A stretch of 64,000 nt of DNA from Rhizobium etli CFN 42 (GTDB lineage: Bacteria > Pseudomonadota > Alphaproteobacteria > Rhizobiales > Rhizobiaceae), in assembly GCF_000092045.1 (NCBI RefSeq), contig NC_004041.2:62001-126000 (forward strand), in the 5' to 3' direction. The notes under the pieces were generated by a model that was not told where the DNA came from, made no database searches, and saw only the letters and a program-made list of their open reading frames with translations. Shown here in pieces: positions 25,466 through 34,151 of this stretch. The translations under genes were made by a program, and so were the position numbers. Position 1 is the stretch's first letter. Every line of letters begins with the position of its first letter.

Positions 25466-26995
25466 TTGAAACGAAGAGATTTTTCGACTGTTGGGCTCAC
25501 TGCTCTTCTCGCCGGGATCGTATTCCCGGCTTTTCCCAGCACCGGATTCAGTGAGCAGCGAAAGCCGTCCATCCCCGCACTCCCTGATCAGCGGAAACTT
25601 TGGAGTTGGATCAAAAGGCTCAACAGTTTCGGCCCCCGATTGACCGGCAGCCCGGCGCAAGCACGGGCAATCGATTATCTTGCTGGTGAGTTGAGAGGGA
25701 TGGGCCTTGAGGTGAAGCGCGATCAACTCACGATGCGCCGGTGGATGCCACGAACCACCGCGTTCAAACTGTCAAATGGTGAAGTAATTGAGGTAGCGGC
25801 GCCGTTCCCGTATTCCGGGCTTACACCTCCCGGCGGTATCTCGGGTAAGATGGTTCTTTTCAACGGTCGGGTTCAGGCGTTTGAGAAAGCCCGCGGCAAA
25901 ATTGCGGTGGTGACGGTAAAGCGTCGGGATCTGGCGGCATTCCTCGAACTGGTGACCAATCGACGCGGCAGCCTGCCGGAAGGCATAGACTTTCCCAAAG
26001 CCGTAACCACGCCGCTTATCACCGGTTTGCTTGGCGTACCGATCGACAAGGCGCGTGAAGCAGGGGTTTTAGCCGTCGTTTGCATTTTCGAAGGCGTCTC
26101 GGAAGTGCAGTTGAAGGGGCAGGTGCTGCCATTCACCACACCGTATTGGGGCTTACCTGCAATATGGGTGGCGCAATCTGAAGGAGAGCGGATCAAAGCC
26201 GCGATCAAGCACGGTTTGAGCGGTCGCCTGACCTTGGATGGCACGTTGGAAGACGTTGCGACCGATACGATTTATGCGGTTTTGCCGGGCTGCAACCTGC
26301 TTGAGACAATCATCATCAACACCCACACCGATGGACCTAATGCGTGCGAAGAGAACGGCGGTGCTGGGGTACTCGCTCTGGCGCATTATTTCTCCTCGCT
26401 ACCGAAATCTGCCCGCAACCGAAGCCTCGTCTTCGTACTCGTCACGGGTCATTTCCAGCTTGCCCAGTTCGGCCGCCACGGGAATCAGGCGACGGCGACC
26501 TGGCTCGAAATGCATCCAGAATTGTGGGACGGCAAACCCGGCCATGCTAAAGCCGTTGCAGGAGCTACGATTGAGCATCTTGGATGTACCGAGTGGCGAG
26601 ATGACTTTGCAAAAGGGCACCCCGCGCCCACCGGGAAGCCGGAACTCGATTTGATCTATACCAGTAATAAGTCGATGAGTGGCGTGTACATCGCTGCCGC
26701 ACGCGGGCGCAAAAAGGTACGCGCGCTGATAGTCGCCCCAGCGGCGGCGCAGGTGATGTTGGGCGAAGGACAGCCATTATACGCATCAGGAATTCCGACG
26801 ATATCAAGCTGTCCGATACCGGACTATCTTTGCCAGGTCTTGCCGGGCGGAGGCTTGGACCGGCTCGACCCTGATTACGCCTTTCAGCAAGTCGAAACCT
26901 TTGCCCGCACGGTCGACTTGCTCGACAGGATGCCGCGTGGTGAGATCGGAATCGTTCCGTTTAACCTGTCCACTGTTATCGGTGATCTGCTGTAA
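25466..26995 (+). CDS. Exported M28-peptidase-like protein with altered active site
   Basis: A 509-residue protein. The TTG at 25466 is chosen because GGAGG lies 6 nt before it, it yields a Tat-like leader (KRRDFSTVG, then a hydrophobic stretch), and an upstream ATG at 25382 would fall inside the promoter. After the leader come PSIPALPDQRKLWSWIKRLNSFGPRLTGSP (read in parts, residues about 34-65), typical of the N-terminus of M28 aminopeptidases. A PA-like insert (about 110-240) and the metal-site region NTHTDGPNACEENGGAG (about 286-302) follow. Where M28 enzymes have a Glu-Glu dyad, this protein reads VLVTGHFQLAQFG, so the catalytic base is missing or replaced. It may bind rather than cleave, or use another chemistry. 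Confidence 0.72.
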   Translation: MKRRDFSTVGLTALLAGIVFPAFPSTGFSEQRKPSIPALPDQRKLWSWIKRLNSFGPRLTGSPAQARAIDYLAGELRGMGLEVKRDQLTMRRWMPRTTAFKLSNGEVIEVAAPFPYSGLTPPGGISGKMVLFNGRVQAFEKARGKIAVVTVKRRDLAAFLELVTNRRGSLPEGIDFPKAVTTPLITGLLGVPIDKAREAGVLAVVCIFEGVSEVQLKGQVLPFTTPYWGLPAIWVAQSEGERIKAAIKHGLSGRLTLDGTLEDVATDTIYAVLPGCNLLETIIINTHTDGPNACEENGGAGVLALAHYFSSLPKSARNRSLVFVLVTGHFQLAQFGRHGNQATATWLEMHPELWDGKPGHAKAVAGATIEHLGCTEWRDDFAKGHPAPTGKPELDLIYTSNKSMSGVYIAAARGRKKVRALIVAPAAAQVMLGEGQPLYASGIPTISSCPIPDYLCQVLPGGGLDRLDPDYAFQQVETFARTVDLLDRMPRGEIGIVPFNLSTVIGDLL

Positions 26996-27072
26996 ACCTG
27001 ACCAACACTAACGCCAGCGAAAATGGCGGTGTCACGCGGTCGGCACTTTAACTGGCGCCGAGGATCATCTGG

Positions 27073-27252
27073 CAGTTCACGATAGTGCCGGGTCATAGCC
27101 GTCCCATCTGGGCACGCTTCGTCATGCATGAGATGACCGGCCTGCGTTTCCACATCGCGGCCTTCGAGGCTCTCGGCGGCGCTCCGCGGGAGTGCTTTGC
27201 GACCGGATGAAGACTGCCGTCATCGGTGAGCGTCAGACAGAAGGCATCGTCT
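27073..27252 (+). pseudogene. IS21-family transposase (IstA) remnant
   Basis: One frame gives GHSRPIWARFVMHEMTGLRFHIAAFEALGGAPRECF in pieces, the next gives RMKTAVIGERQTEGIVYK. These are consecutive parts of the IstA integrase domain (the catalytic core and the RMKTAV motif) broken by a frameshift. The rest of the element is gone. Confidence 0.7.
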
Positions 27253-27433
27253 ATAAACCATGCCACCACCAGCCTTAGCCCCAACCAAAGCCACGCGGAC
27301 GGCCGCTGAAACATCCTAGTTGGTGGGATCCCACACCGCAGGCGAATCCATCACCTCCTGTCCTCCGATAGTCTCCAACGAGCTGGGAGAAACTGCTGAT
27401 CCAGGCTGAATGAAGACTTTGTGTGGCATTCCC

Positions 27434-27449
27434 TGGCGACGAGCTTGCT
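27434..27449 (+). promoter_or_regulatory. Second, weaker sigma54-like site
   Basis: TGGCGACGAGCTTGCT has the right GG-N10-GC spacing but two mismatches in the -24 box. It lies 51 bp upstream of the better site and may be chance. Confidence 0.25.
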
Positions 27450-27484
27450 GCCCCTCTCCCGGCGTAGCTGGCTGACCCAGTGCT

Positions 27485-27500
27485 TGGCATAGACATTGCA
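27485..27500 (+). promoter_or_regulatory. Sigma54 (-24/-12) promoter of the DUF3141 gene
   Basis: TGGCATAGACATTGCA matches TGGCAY-N5-TTGCW with exact GG-N10-GC spacing. The expected start at about 27511 gives a leader of about 146 nt. Confidence 0.65.
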
Positions 27501-27656
27501 GGGGATGAATGCGGCGGTAACTCGTTGGGGTCGGAAGTCGTCAAACTGCTTTCCTAGGCGTCGGCATTGCCTACCGAGCACCTCGCCAGACGGAAGCACG
27601 ATCGATCTGGCACGTATGTATGCGTACGGGATCATAACCATAGAGGAGTTGAAACG

Positions 27657-30047
27657 ATGGCGGATATTCTTACATCTCTAAACCCGCTCCGGTGGATTGA
27701 AGCGCCATCCACGGAACTGGAGAGCCAAGTGACCCAAAGTCTATTCCCGATGTTCCAACGCTTGGCGGAAGCGGGCGCTGAAACCGCTAAAATTCTGCAG
27801 GTTGCCTTATTGCGCCGCGTGCAAGTCATGTGCGACAGCCACTCTACCCGCCAGGGAAAGCTCTTTACTGAGGCCGAACGTCTTGCCGAGAGTCTACGCG
27901 AGGTGCACGGCAATGGGAATTTGGGCTACGCTTGGGCGGAATACCTGCGCGACGCTAGTGAGCGCGCCATATTGTGCATGGATCTTCTCCGACAGCGCGG
28001 CGACATCTTCCTCGAACATGAAGCGGCAGGCTGTCCGCCGGTTTTCTTCTGCGACTACGAGACAGTTATGGATGGAAACGATCTGCCCTTGAAATCCAAT
28101 TACGTGTTACTTCGAATGATCCCGCCCCAAGGTGTTAACGTCGATGACACGAAGCGCCCCTTCATAATCATTTGCCCGCGCGCCGGACATAGTCCCGGCG
28201 TCGGTGGCCACAAAGAAGACAGCCAGGTCGGCGTAGCGTTCCGGGAAGGTCACCCGGTTTATTTGGTGTCCTTCCGCCGAGAGCCAGAGGGGGGGCAGTA
28301 TCTCTCTAATGTCACGTATGCGGAAGCGGCCTTTGTTCGTGAGGTCATGCGCCTGCATCCGCTTGCCCGCCTTCCAGTCGTAGTCGGCAACTGCCAAGCT
28401 GGCTGGGCTACCCTTCTGATGGTTGCGACAAATCTCGACTTAGCTGGCCCGATCATCCTCAACGGATCGCCGGTGACACCTACCTCGGGAAATATCGGTG
28501 AAAATACCCTCCGCTACATGGCGGGCCTCTTCGGGGGAGCTTGGATAACCATGTTTTTGTCAGATCTGGGCGGAGGCATCTTCGACGGCGCCCATCTCGT
28601 ACAGAATTTCGAAACGCTCAATCCCGAGCGCCAGTTATTCATGAAGTATGTCGAACTGTTCCGAGATGTGGATGCGGCGAGCGAAGCCTTCCTTAAGGCT
28701 GAGAAGTGGTGGGGCGGCTTCTGCCTGATGCGGGGAGACGAGATCCGCTGGATAGTTGAGCACCTCTTTGTTGGTAATCGACTGGCGCACAACAAGGCGT
28801 ATGGGGAGCCGGACCGGCGGCATTTCGACCTTAAGAAGATCAGGGCGCCTATTATCATATTTGCCAGTCATGGCGACAATGTCACGCCGCCGCAGCAGGC
28901 GCTGAATTGGATCCCCGAAATCTATGACAACGAGGAGGAAATCCGCCTTCTCGGCCAGCACATTATTTATATGGTACACAACGACGTCGGTCACCTCGGT
29001 ACATTCGTTTCCTCGAGAGTAATCAACAAAGAATACAATGAGGTTGCAAGCACGCTCGAGGCAATTGAGGCGTTGTTGCCTGGCCTTTACGAGATGCGCA
29101 TCACGGACATTCAAGAAGATGCTGGACACAAGAGCTATAGTGTTGAACTGATCGAGCGCACCTTCGAGAATATCCGTGAGTTTAACGATGGCCATGACGA
29201 TGGAGGTCCCTTCGCTGCCGTCGCCCGCGTCTCTGAACTGCAAGCGCAGATCTATCACACAGTTGCCCGCCCCTTTGTGCAGGCCGCGGTCACAGACATC
29301 TCAGCAGACGCCAGCCGAATGTTCCATCCAAAGCGGCTGGAGCGATCGCTGCTGTCTTCTCAGAATCCGATCATGGTTGGCTATAAGTCAATTTCAGAGC
29401 AGGTACGGAACTCCCGGGCGAACGCAGCAGCGGAAAATCCTTTCCTGGCTGCGGAAGCGCTCTATTTCAAGGCTGTCGAACAGGCGATCGTGGTCATGCG
29501 CGACTGGCGCGACATGGGTTATGAGCTCGCGTTTCACATGATCTGGAACAACCCTTGGCAGCGATATTTTGACAATCCCCACGAAGCATACCGCAAAGGG
29601 ACGACACTTGACGATATGAGATGGCAGCCGGACATCGCCAATGCGCTCAGGAGGATCGCGATCGGCGGACTCGCCGATGCCATCATCCGTATGGTCGTAC
29701 TCCTGGTGAGCGATCGTGGCGGGATCCGACGCGACCGCCTGGCGCGCTGGTCACGGGTGCTGACCGAGGACGAGCCCTTCCGCTCACTAAGCGCTGATCA
29801 TTTGGCCGAAATCACTCGCGTGCAGACGGCTATCGTCACCTTTGAGCCGGAGCAAGCAATGGAGACGCTGCCGCTGTTGCTAACGGAACCGAGGCAACGG
29901 CAACTCGCTTATGCAGCCGCTTGCTATATCCCGGGCTCCAGGGCGGAGATGTCATCGAGTACTGTTGCCATGCTACAGCGCTTCGCGGACGTGCTTGGCC
30001 AGCCATCGATCGTCGATGTGATTGAGGATCCGCTGGCAGTGACATAG
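27657..30047 (+). CDS. DUF3141 protein, PHA-synthase-like alpha/beta hydrolase
   Basis: A 796-residue protein; ATG 27657 follows GAGGAG and fits the domain start. The middle (about residues 140-480) is an alpha/beta-hydrolase fold with RPFIIICPRAGHSPGVGGHK and a nucleophile-elbow region VVVGNCQAGWATLLM (about 240-254), where Cys takes the place of the usual Ser as in polyhydroxyalkanoate synthases. Later IIIFASHGDNVTPPQQALNW and HNDVGHLGTF supply the acid and His. The family is annotated as DUF3141 and often as poly(3-hydroxyalkanoate) synthetase, but its reaction is not established. The sigma54 promoter suggests expression under symbiotic, low-oxygen conditions. Confidence 0.82.
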   Translation: MADILTSLNPLRWIEAPSTELESQVTQSLFPMFQRLAEAGAETAKILQVALLRRVQVMCDSHSTRQGKLFTEAERLAESLREVHGNGNLGYAWAEYLRDASERAILCMDLLRQRGDIFLEHEAAGCPPVFFCDYETVMDGNDLPLKSNYVLLRMIPPQGVNVDDTKRPFIIICPRAGHSPGVGGHKEDSQVGVAFREGHPVYLVSFRREPEGGQYLSNVTYAEAAFVREVMRLHPLARLPVVVGNCQAGWATLLMVATNLDLAGPIILNGSPVTPTSGNIGENTLRYMAGLFGGAWITMFLSDLGGGIFDGAHLVQNFETLNPERQLFMKYVELFRDVDAASEAFLKAEKWWGGFCLMRGDEIRWIVEHLFVGNRLAHNKAYGEPDRRHFDLKKIRAPIIIFASHGDNVTPPQQALNWIPEIYDNEEEIRLLGQHIIYMVHNDVGHLGTFVSSRVINKEYNEVASTLEAIEALLPGLYEMRITDIQEDAGHKSYSVELIERTFENIREFNDGHDDGGPFAAVARVSELQAQIYHTVARPFVQAAVTDISADASRMFHPKRLERSLLSSQNPIMVGYKSISEQVRNSRANAAAENPFLAAEALYFKAVEQAIVVMRDWRDMGYELAFHMIWNNPWQRYFDNPHEAYRKGTTLDDMRWQPDIANALRRIAIGGLADAIIRMVVLLVSDRGGIRRDRLARWSRVLTEDEPFRSLSADHLAEITRVQTAIVTFEPEQAMETLPLLLTEPRQRQLAYAAACYIPGSRAEMSSSTVAMLQRFADVLGQPSIVDVIEDPLAVT

Positions 30048-30270
30048 TTTGTTCGTAGAGTAGCGTCTCGATCTCACCGAATCACATAATTATTGGTTTT
30101 CGCTCGTTGGTCACGGAGGCGCTTGAAACAATTCCATCGCAAATTCAGCCAGGACCGCAGATCGGAAAATTGCCATTGGACATCCGTCCTTTACAACGCA
30201 ACGATGCCGTAATCCGGTTCAGTGATCGGGCCGGCAGAGGGCGGATTGAAACTGTGGAGGAAGGCTCTCG

Positions 30271-30764
30271 TCATAGGGCTGGCGCTCGCTGCAAATCATC
30301 GTGATCGAACGCACTGGCCATACGGTTGATCTCGGCTGACCGCGCACCGACCGCCTTGGCGGTCTCGCGCCACCTTGCGGTGTCGCGACTTCCTTAATGA
30401 TCGCGCGAGCCTCGGCGAGCGTTAGGGCGTAGAGCCCTGCAGCTTCTTCCAGCAGGTCAAGGGAGCAGGTGCCTTCATCAAGATCAATGTTTGTCGTCAG
30501 CGCGCGCGCCTTGACATCCGTAGGCACTGGATTGAGGTCATAGGCAGGGGACAACGACCAGCTGGCTTTATTGAGCCACAGAAAGCCGTGATTTTTCTCC
30601 CCAGCTCAGAGCTAGAGCGGGCTGCAGCGAGAAGCGGCCGGGGTCCTCGAGCCAGGCACGATCATACTCAAACACGATTGTTTCGGCACCACGGGCGCGA
30701 TTGCTCCGGGCCAGATGGGACGTGTGCGGCCGTGAAGGTCGAGATGAACTTCGAAATCAGCCAT
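30271..30764 (-). pseudogene. hipA: HipA-type toxin kinase, decayed
   Basis: The start (MADFEVHLDLHGRTRPI from ATG 30764) shifts frame to RGAETIVFEYDRAWLEDPGRF. It then jumps straight to the C-terminal part GEKNHGFLWLNKASW / LSPAYDLNPVPTDVKARALT and, after another shift, WRETAKAVGARSAEINRMAS. About 300 central residues, including the kinase core, are missing. The toxin cannot be active. Confidence 0.8.
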
Positions 30765-31062
30765 CGCGTGACGATCCCGGTGATCGCCTTGGGTGAGCGT
30801 GCTTGGGCAACTCTGCATTGGCCAGAGACTGGCCGACGCTGTCGTTACGGATGTCGGCGACTTGGCTCAGCCCATCTAGCAGGCCGAGTGCCTGGAGGAC
30901 GCCTGCATAGATGCCGATGCTGACATTGGTGTCGCCGGCCTCGATCTTTTGAAGCGTTGAGCGTGAGGTGAAGGCACGTTCGGCTACTACCGCCATAGGC
31001 AGGCGGCGACGTCGACGTGCGTCGTGGATGTCTGCGCCCAGTTTGCGCAGCGCGCGCCGCAC
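30757..31062 (-). CDS. hipB: HipB-like XRE antitoxin/repressor
   Basis: A 101-residue protein with an HTH (KLGADIHDARRRRRLPMAVVAERA, then STLQKIEAGDTNVSIGIYAGVLQALGL in successive helices). In HipBA modules HipB neutralises the HipA kinase and represses the operon. The frame is intact and overlaps the start of the decayed hipA by 8 bp, the normal hipBA arrangement. An inverted repeat just upstream (31095-31142) is probably its operator. Confidence 0.75.
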   Translation of the reverse strand: MRRALRKLGADIHDARRRRRLPMAVVAERAFTSRSTLQKIEAGDTNVSIGIYAGVLQALGLLDGLSQVADIRNDSVGQSLANAELPKHAHPRRSPGSSRDG

Positions 31063-31094
31063 AGCGGCCGGAGCGTTGTGAGGAGTCGGAATTT

Positions 31095-31142
31095 GTCACC
31101 TTCGCACTACAGATTGCACTAGATATGTAGCACGAAGGTTAC
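31095..31142. promoter_or_regulatory. Inverted-repeat operator upstream of hipB
   Basis: Arms 31095-31111 (GTCACCTTCGCACTACA) and 31126-31142 (TGTAGCACGAAGGTTAC) pair at 14 of 17 positions around a 14-nt spacer. The position, 33 bp upstream of the hipB start, fits autoregulation. Confidence 0.5.
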
Positions 31143-31606
31143 AATTTTTCAAGAGAGATGGTCAGAGAGAAAAGTGGTTAGAATGGGAATCGCGGGAGCG
31201 ATAGCGCAAGTACGAGCCAGGCTGGCAGGCGAAGAAAGATGGCGGATCTTGAGGTGCTCAAGATCGATGCCGCCTCCGGACTGGAAGCGCGATCGGAACC
31301 ACTATCGTCTGCTGATGCGGCTTTTGCCGATTGCCAAGCTGCACCCGGCCCTTAGTCGAACGGGTGCTCCTGGAAGATGCGGTGGTGTCGGTGACCGTGG
31401 ACACCTCGTCGATCAGGGTCGCAACCGTGGCTGGTTTTGAGAAATCGGCGGGCGGACATTGTCGGCCATCAGGACACCAATTGAACTAGGCCATTTGGAC
31501 TAGAATTTCCACTTATGGCGCGCCAACCGATCGGTTCCTCATGGATCGGGAAGCCGACCTCTACACAGCGGGCTCAATCCTCTAGAATAGTTGCTAATGA
31601 CCGCTC
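31143..31606. other. Gap between hipB operator and gntR, no gene called
   Basis: About 460 bp with short open frames lacking recognisable domains. Likely gene debris plus the upstream region of the regulator. Confidence 0.4.
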
Positions 31607-31621
31607 ATCAGACAATCTGAT
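31607..31621. promoter_or_regulatory. GntR operator 1, before gntR
   Basis: ATCAGACAATCTGAT is a perfect palindrome with 6-bp arms and a 3-bp centre, 67 bp before the gntR start. It contains the core CAGACAATCTG (reverse CAGATTGTCTG) that recurs upstream of the catabolic genes. Confidence 0.65.
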
Positions 31622-31688
31622 TGAAAGTTCCCCGCGAAGCAGCCATATATTTAGCTCAAATTCATTAGTGCTACGTAGGACATTGATC

Positions 31689-32369
31689 ATGGTAGATGTG
31701 GAGCTGCAGGTCGCTCGGCAAAATGCCTCTCTTCGAGTGCAAGTCGAAGAAAGGCTCAGACAGGCTATTGCGACGGGCAAGTTCAAGCCGGGGCAAAGGC
31801 TCGTCGAGCGCGAGCTTTGCGAAATGATCGGCGTGGGTCGCACGTCCGTCCGTGAAGCGCTTCGGCAGCTTGAGGCAGAGGGATTGATCACAAGCTTCCC
31901 CCACAAGGGTCCAGTTGTCAGTATCATAACCTATGAGGAGGCCGCTCAGCTCTACACCGTCCGCGCGCTGCTCGAGGGGTTTGCTGGTCAGCAGTTCGCC
32001 GAAAATGGAACGGCGGAAGATATTGCCACTTTGCAAGATGCCGTTAGAGAATTCGAAGCGTCGGCGGAAAGCGGCGTGGGACACAGGCTCATCGCTGCCA
32101 AAAACGCCTTCTATGACTGCTTGATGGATGGCAGCAAAAACGTCTTCGTCAGGCAAATGCTAACATCGCTGCACAACCGGATCAATCTTCTGCGCATGAC
32201 TTCGATGACACAACCGGGGCGCCTCAAACATAGCATTGCAGAAATCAAAGAGATTGCCGAAGCGATCCAAAATCGCAACGGACCCAGGGCTGCGGCCGCT
32301 TGTAAGCACCACATTGATATGGCTGCGAAAGTCGCACTCGAGTACCTGCGCAACAACACCTCAGGCTGA
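31689..32369 (+). CDS. GntR-family (FadR/FCD type) transcriptional regulator
   Basis: A 226-residue regulator. The winged HTH (residues about 14-75) includes VQVEERLRQAIATGKFKPGQ, ERELCEMIGVGRTSVREALRQ and LEAEGLITSFPHKGPVVS; the remainder is an all-helical FCD effector domain (ARALLEGFAGQQ-like first helix, late His residues in KHHIDMAAK). FCD regulators usually repress catabolic operons and are released by a pathway acid. The ATG at 31689 begins the conserved N-terminus; the frame continues upstream without support. It lies at the head of the catabolic cluster, and eight copies of a matching operator are found in the window. A paralogue begins at 63893. Confidence 0.88.
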   Translation: MVDVELQVARQNASLRVQVEERLRQAIATGKFKPGQRLVERELCEMIGVGRTSVREALRQLEAEGLITSFPHKGPVVSIITYEEAAQLYTVRALLEGFAGQQFAENGTAEDIATLQDAVREFEASAESGVGHRLIAAKNAFYDCLMDGSKNVFVRQMLTSLHNRINLLRMTSMTQPGRLKHSIAEIKEIAEAIQNRNGPRAAAACKHHIDMAAKVALEYLRNNTSG

Positions 32370-32390
32370 TGCCATAAGATTTTCCGAAAA

Positions 32391-32407
32391 TTGACAGATT
32401 GTCTGAT
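32391..32407. promoter_or_regulatory. GntR operator 2, just after gntR
   Basis: TTGACAGATTGTCTGAT, 21 bp after the gntR stop. It lies in a near-copy of the sequence around operator 3 (both preceded by TTTTCCGA), so the two may be a duplication. Confidence 0.55.
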
Positions 32408-32598
32408 GCTGGAGGTGGCCGGGTGTAATTAAATCCTTCAGGGCACGGTGCTTTTGACAACGCAACAACCTCTCTGGTGTCCATCGGACGATAAGATGGG
32501 TGCTGCTTGCACGGTCATTTTAAGTGAGGTGATTGAAGAAGCGACGGCAAAATTGGCGTCGTAGCGAGGGAGGGCCGGCCCAAGCATGAATTTTCCGA

Positions 32599-32627
32599 TT
32601 GACAGATTGTCTGATAGGTCGTTAACT
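32599..32627 (+). promoter_or_regulatory. GntR operator 3 overlapping a promoter
   Basis: TTGACAGATTGTCTGAT at 32599-32615 contains a consensus -35 box (TTGACA); 17 nt later is TTAACT as a possible -10. The dehydrogenase gene starts at 32684. Binding here would block RNA polymerase. Confidence 0.6.
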
Positions 32628-32683
32628 ACTCCTCACTAACGGAGGTAGCTGATTGTGCTTGCCTCACATTCGGGAGCGGGACG

Positions 32684-33568
32684 TTGTCACCACGAAAAAA
32701 TCTGCGCGTCGCCTTTATTGGTCTCGGCGCAATGGGCGGGCCGATGGCACAACATCTGTTGTCGGCTCAATTCGAAGTCACTGGCTTTGATCTATCGGCC
32801 GAGGCTAGGGAAAGGTTCGCGGCCGTCGGCGGCGTTCCGGCAGAGACGGTAGCGGAAGCATTCAATGGCGCCGATGTTGCGGTTACCATGCTTCCCAACG
32901 GCAAGATTGTTCAAGACGCGCTCTTCAAGGATGGGGCCTGGCAATCCCTGAGTGCTGACGCGCTTGTCATCGACATGAGCTCATCGGCGCCCAATGATAC
33001 TCGTGAGCTCGCAGAGCGCTTGCATCAGAAGGGCTTGCGGCTGGTCGATGCTCCCGTGTCAGGCGGAGTGAAGCGAGCCGTCGAAGGCTCTCTTACTATC
33101 ATGGCAGGCGGTGCTTCTGACGATATCGATCAAGCTGATCCCATCCTGTGCGCCATGGGCGGCCAGATTTTTAGGACAGGCCCGATCGGCTCAGGGCACG
33201 CCATGAAAGCCATCAACAATTTCGTATCGGGAGCCGGGGTTCTGGCAGCTATCGAAGGCGTTCTTCTTGGCCGAACGTTTGGTCTCGATCCTAGAACGAT
33301 CGTCGATATTCTCAACTCGTCGTCTGGCAAGAACAACGCAACAGAAGTGAAGATGAAGCAGTTCATCCTCTCGGAGACTTTTGGCTCTGGTTTTGCTTTG
33401 GGGCTTATGGCGAAAGACATTAGGATTGCAGCGGACTTGTCGAAGGCGCTCAATCTCCAGCTGCCGACATTGGCCGGTACCGCTGATGCCTGGGATGCTG
33501 CTCGGCATGCTTTAGGCCCCGATGTCGACCATACGAAAATTGCGCAGTTCGTGAAAGATCAGGCCTGA
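32684..33568 (+). CDS. NAD-dependent beta-hydroxyacid dehydrogenase (3-hydroxyisobutyrate dehydrogenase family)
   Basis: A 294-residue enzyme that oxidises a beta-hydroxyacid to the semialdehyde or keto acid. The Rossmann motif is at residues about 10-20 (FIGLGAMGGPMA), the substrate-binding DAPVSGGVKRAVEGSLTIMAGG at about 122-143, and the catalytic Lys is in GHAMKAINNF (about 168-177). The start is a TTG behind GGGAGCGGG; no ATG exists before the Rossmann motif. Length is normal. Preceded by a GntR operator/promoter. The substrate could be 3-hydroxyisobutyrate, tartronate semialdehyde or a threonate-type acid; context does not decide. Confidence 0.87.
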   Translation: MSPRKNLRVAFIGLGAMGGPMAQHLLSAQFEVTGFDLSAEARERFAAVGGVPAETVAEAFNGADVAVTMLPNGKIVQDALFKDGAWQSLSADALVIDMSSSAPNDTRELAERLHQKGLRLVDAPVSGGVKRAVEGSLTIMAGGASDDIDQADPILCAMGGQIFRTGPIGSGHAMKAINNFVSGAGVLAAIEGVLLGRTFGLDPRTIVDILNSSSGKNNATEVKMKQFILSETFGSGFALGLMAKDIRIAADLSKALNLQLPTLAGTADAWDAARHALGPDVDHTKIAQFVKDQA

Positions 33569-33602
33569 CCGCGAAAAACTACGCCAAACTGACAGTTGAA
33601 AA

Positions 33603-33621
33603 TTGTCTGATAATCTGTCAA
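33603..33621. promoter_or_regulatory. GntR operator 4
   Basis: TTGTCTGATAATCTGTCAA, the reverse-strand form of TTGACAGATTATCAGACAA, 25 bp upstream of the next gene. A degenerate second arm (TTGAAAATT) precedes it. Confidence 0.55.
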
Positions 33622-33645
33622 ATATGATGAAGGGAGCGAAACCCA

Positions 33646-34074
33646 ATGGCCACTTTGGACAGGAAAGATAAGGGGTCTAAGGCCGGCGAGCGAACAGCTC
33701 CATCGGAGCAGTTCAAGCGCGGACTTGCTACTCGTCGGCAGGTGATGGGGGACGCTTACGTTGATGCGGCCCTCGGAAAGGCGACCGACTTCACCTGGCC
33801 GATGCAGGAACTCGTCACCGAGTATTGTTGGGACAATATCTGGAACCGACCTGGCCTCGACCGTCGCGCTCGATCGATCCTCAACCTTGGAATGATAGCG
33901 GTTTTAAACCGACCGCACGAGCTCAGAGGCCACATCCGCGGCGCCATCAACAACGGTGTTACGAAACAGGAGATCCAGGAGATCTTCCTTCAGGTGGCTA
34001 TCTACGTTGGTGTGCCAGCAGGCATCGACAGTTTCAGGCATGCCCAGGAAGTATTCACCGAAATGGGCATTTGA
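33646..34074 (+). CDS. Carboxymuconolactone decarboxylase family protein
   Basis: A 142-residue all-helical protein of the CMD/AhpD family. The core LNLGMIAVLNRPHELRGHIRGAI (read in parts, about residues 83-105) and the following QEIFLQVAIYVGVPAG (about 114-129) match PcaC-type gamma-carboxymuconolactone decarboxylases, and the first GLATRRQVMGDAYVD is their typical N-terminus. The CxxC of AhpD peroxidases is absent, favouring a decarboxylase or lactone-handling role. AAGGGAG precedes the ATG. Confidence 0.83.
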   Translation: MATLDRKDKGSKAGERTAPSEQFKRGLATRRQVMGDAYVDAALGKATDFTWPMQELVTEYCWDNIWNRPGLDRRARSILNLGMIAVLNRPHELRGHIRGAINNGVTKQEIQEIFLQVAIYVGVPAGIDSFRHAQEVFTEMGI

Positions 34075-34151
34075 GAATGTGCTGTCCCGTGAGGGGGCAT
34101 GTACAACATGCGCGGAGTTCTCAGCGCTTATCAACAAGGGAGGAGCCTAAA

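Noticed and set aside
27609..27624. TGGCACG-like box 50 bp before the DUF3141 gene
   Set aside because: GG-to-GC spacing is 11, not 10, which sigma54 does not tolerate well; the site at 27485 is better.
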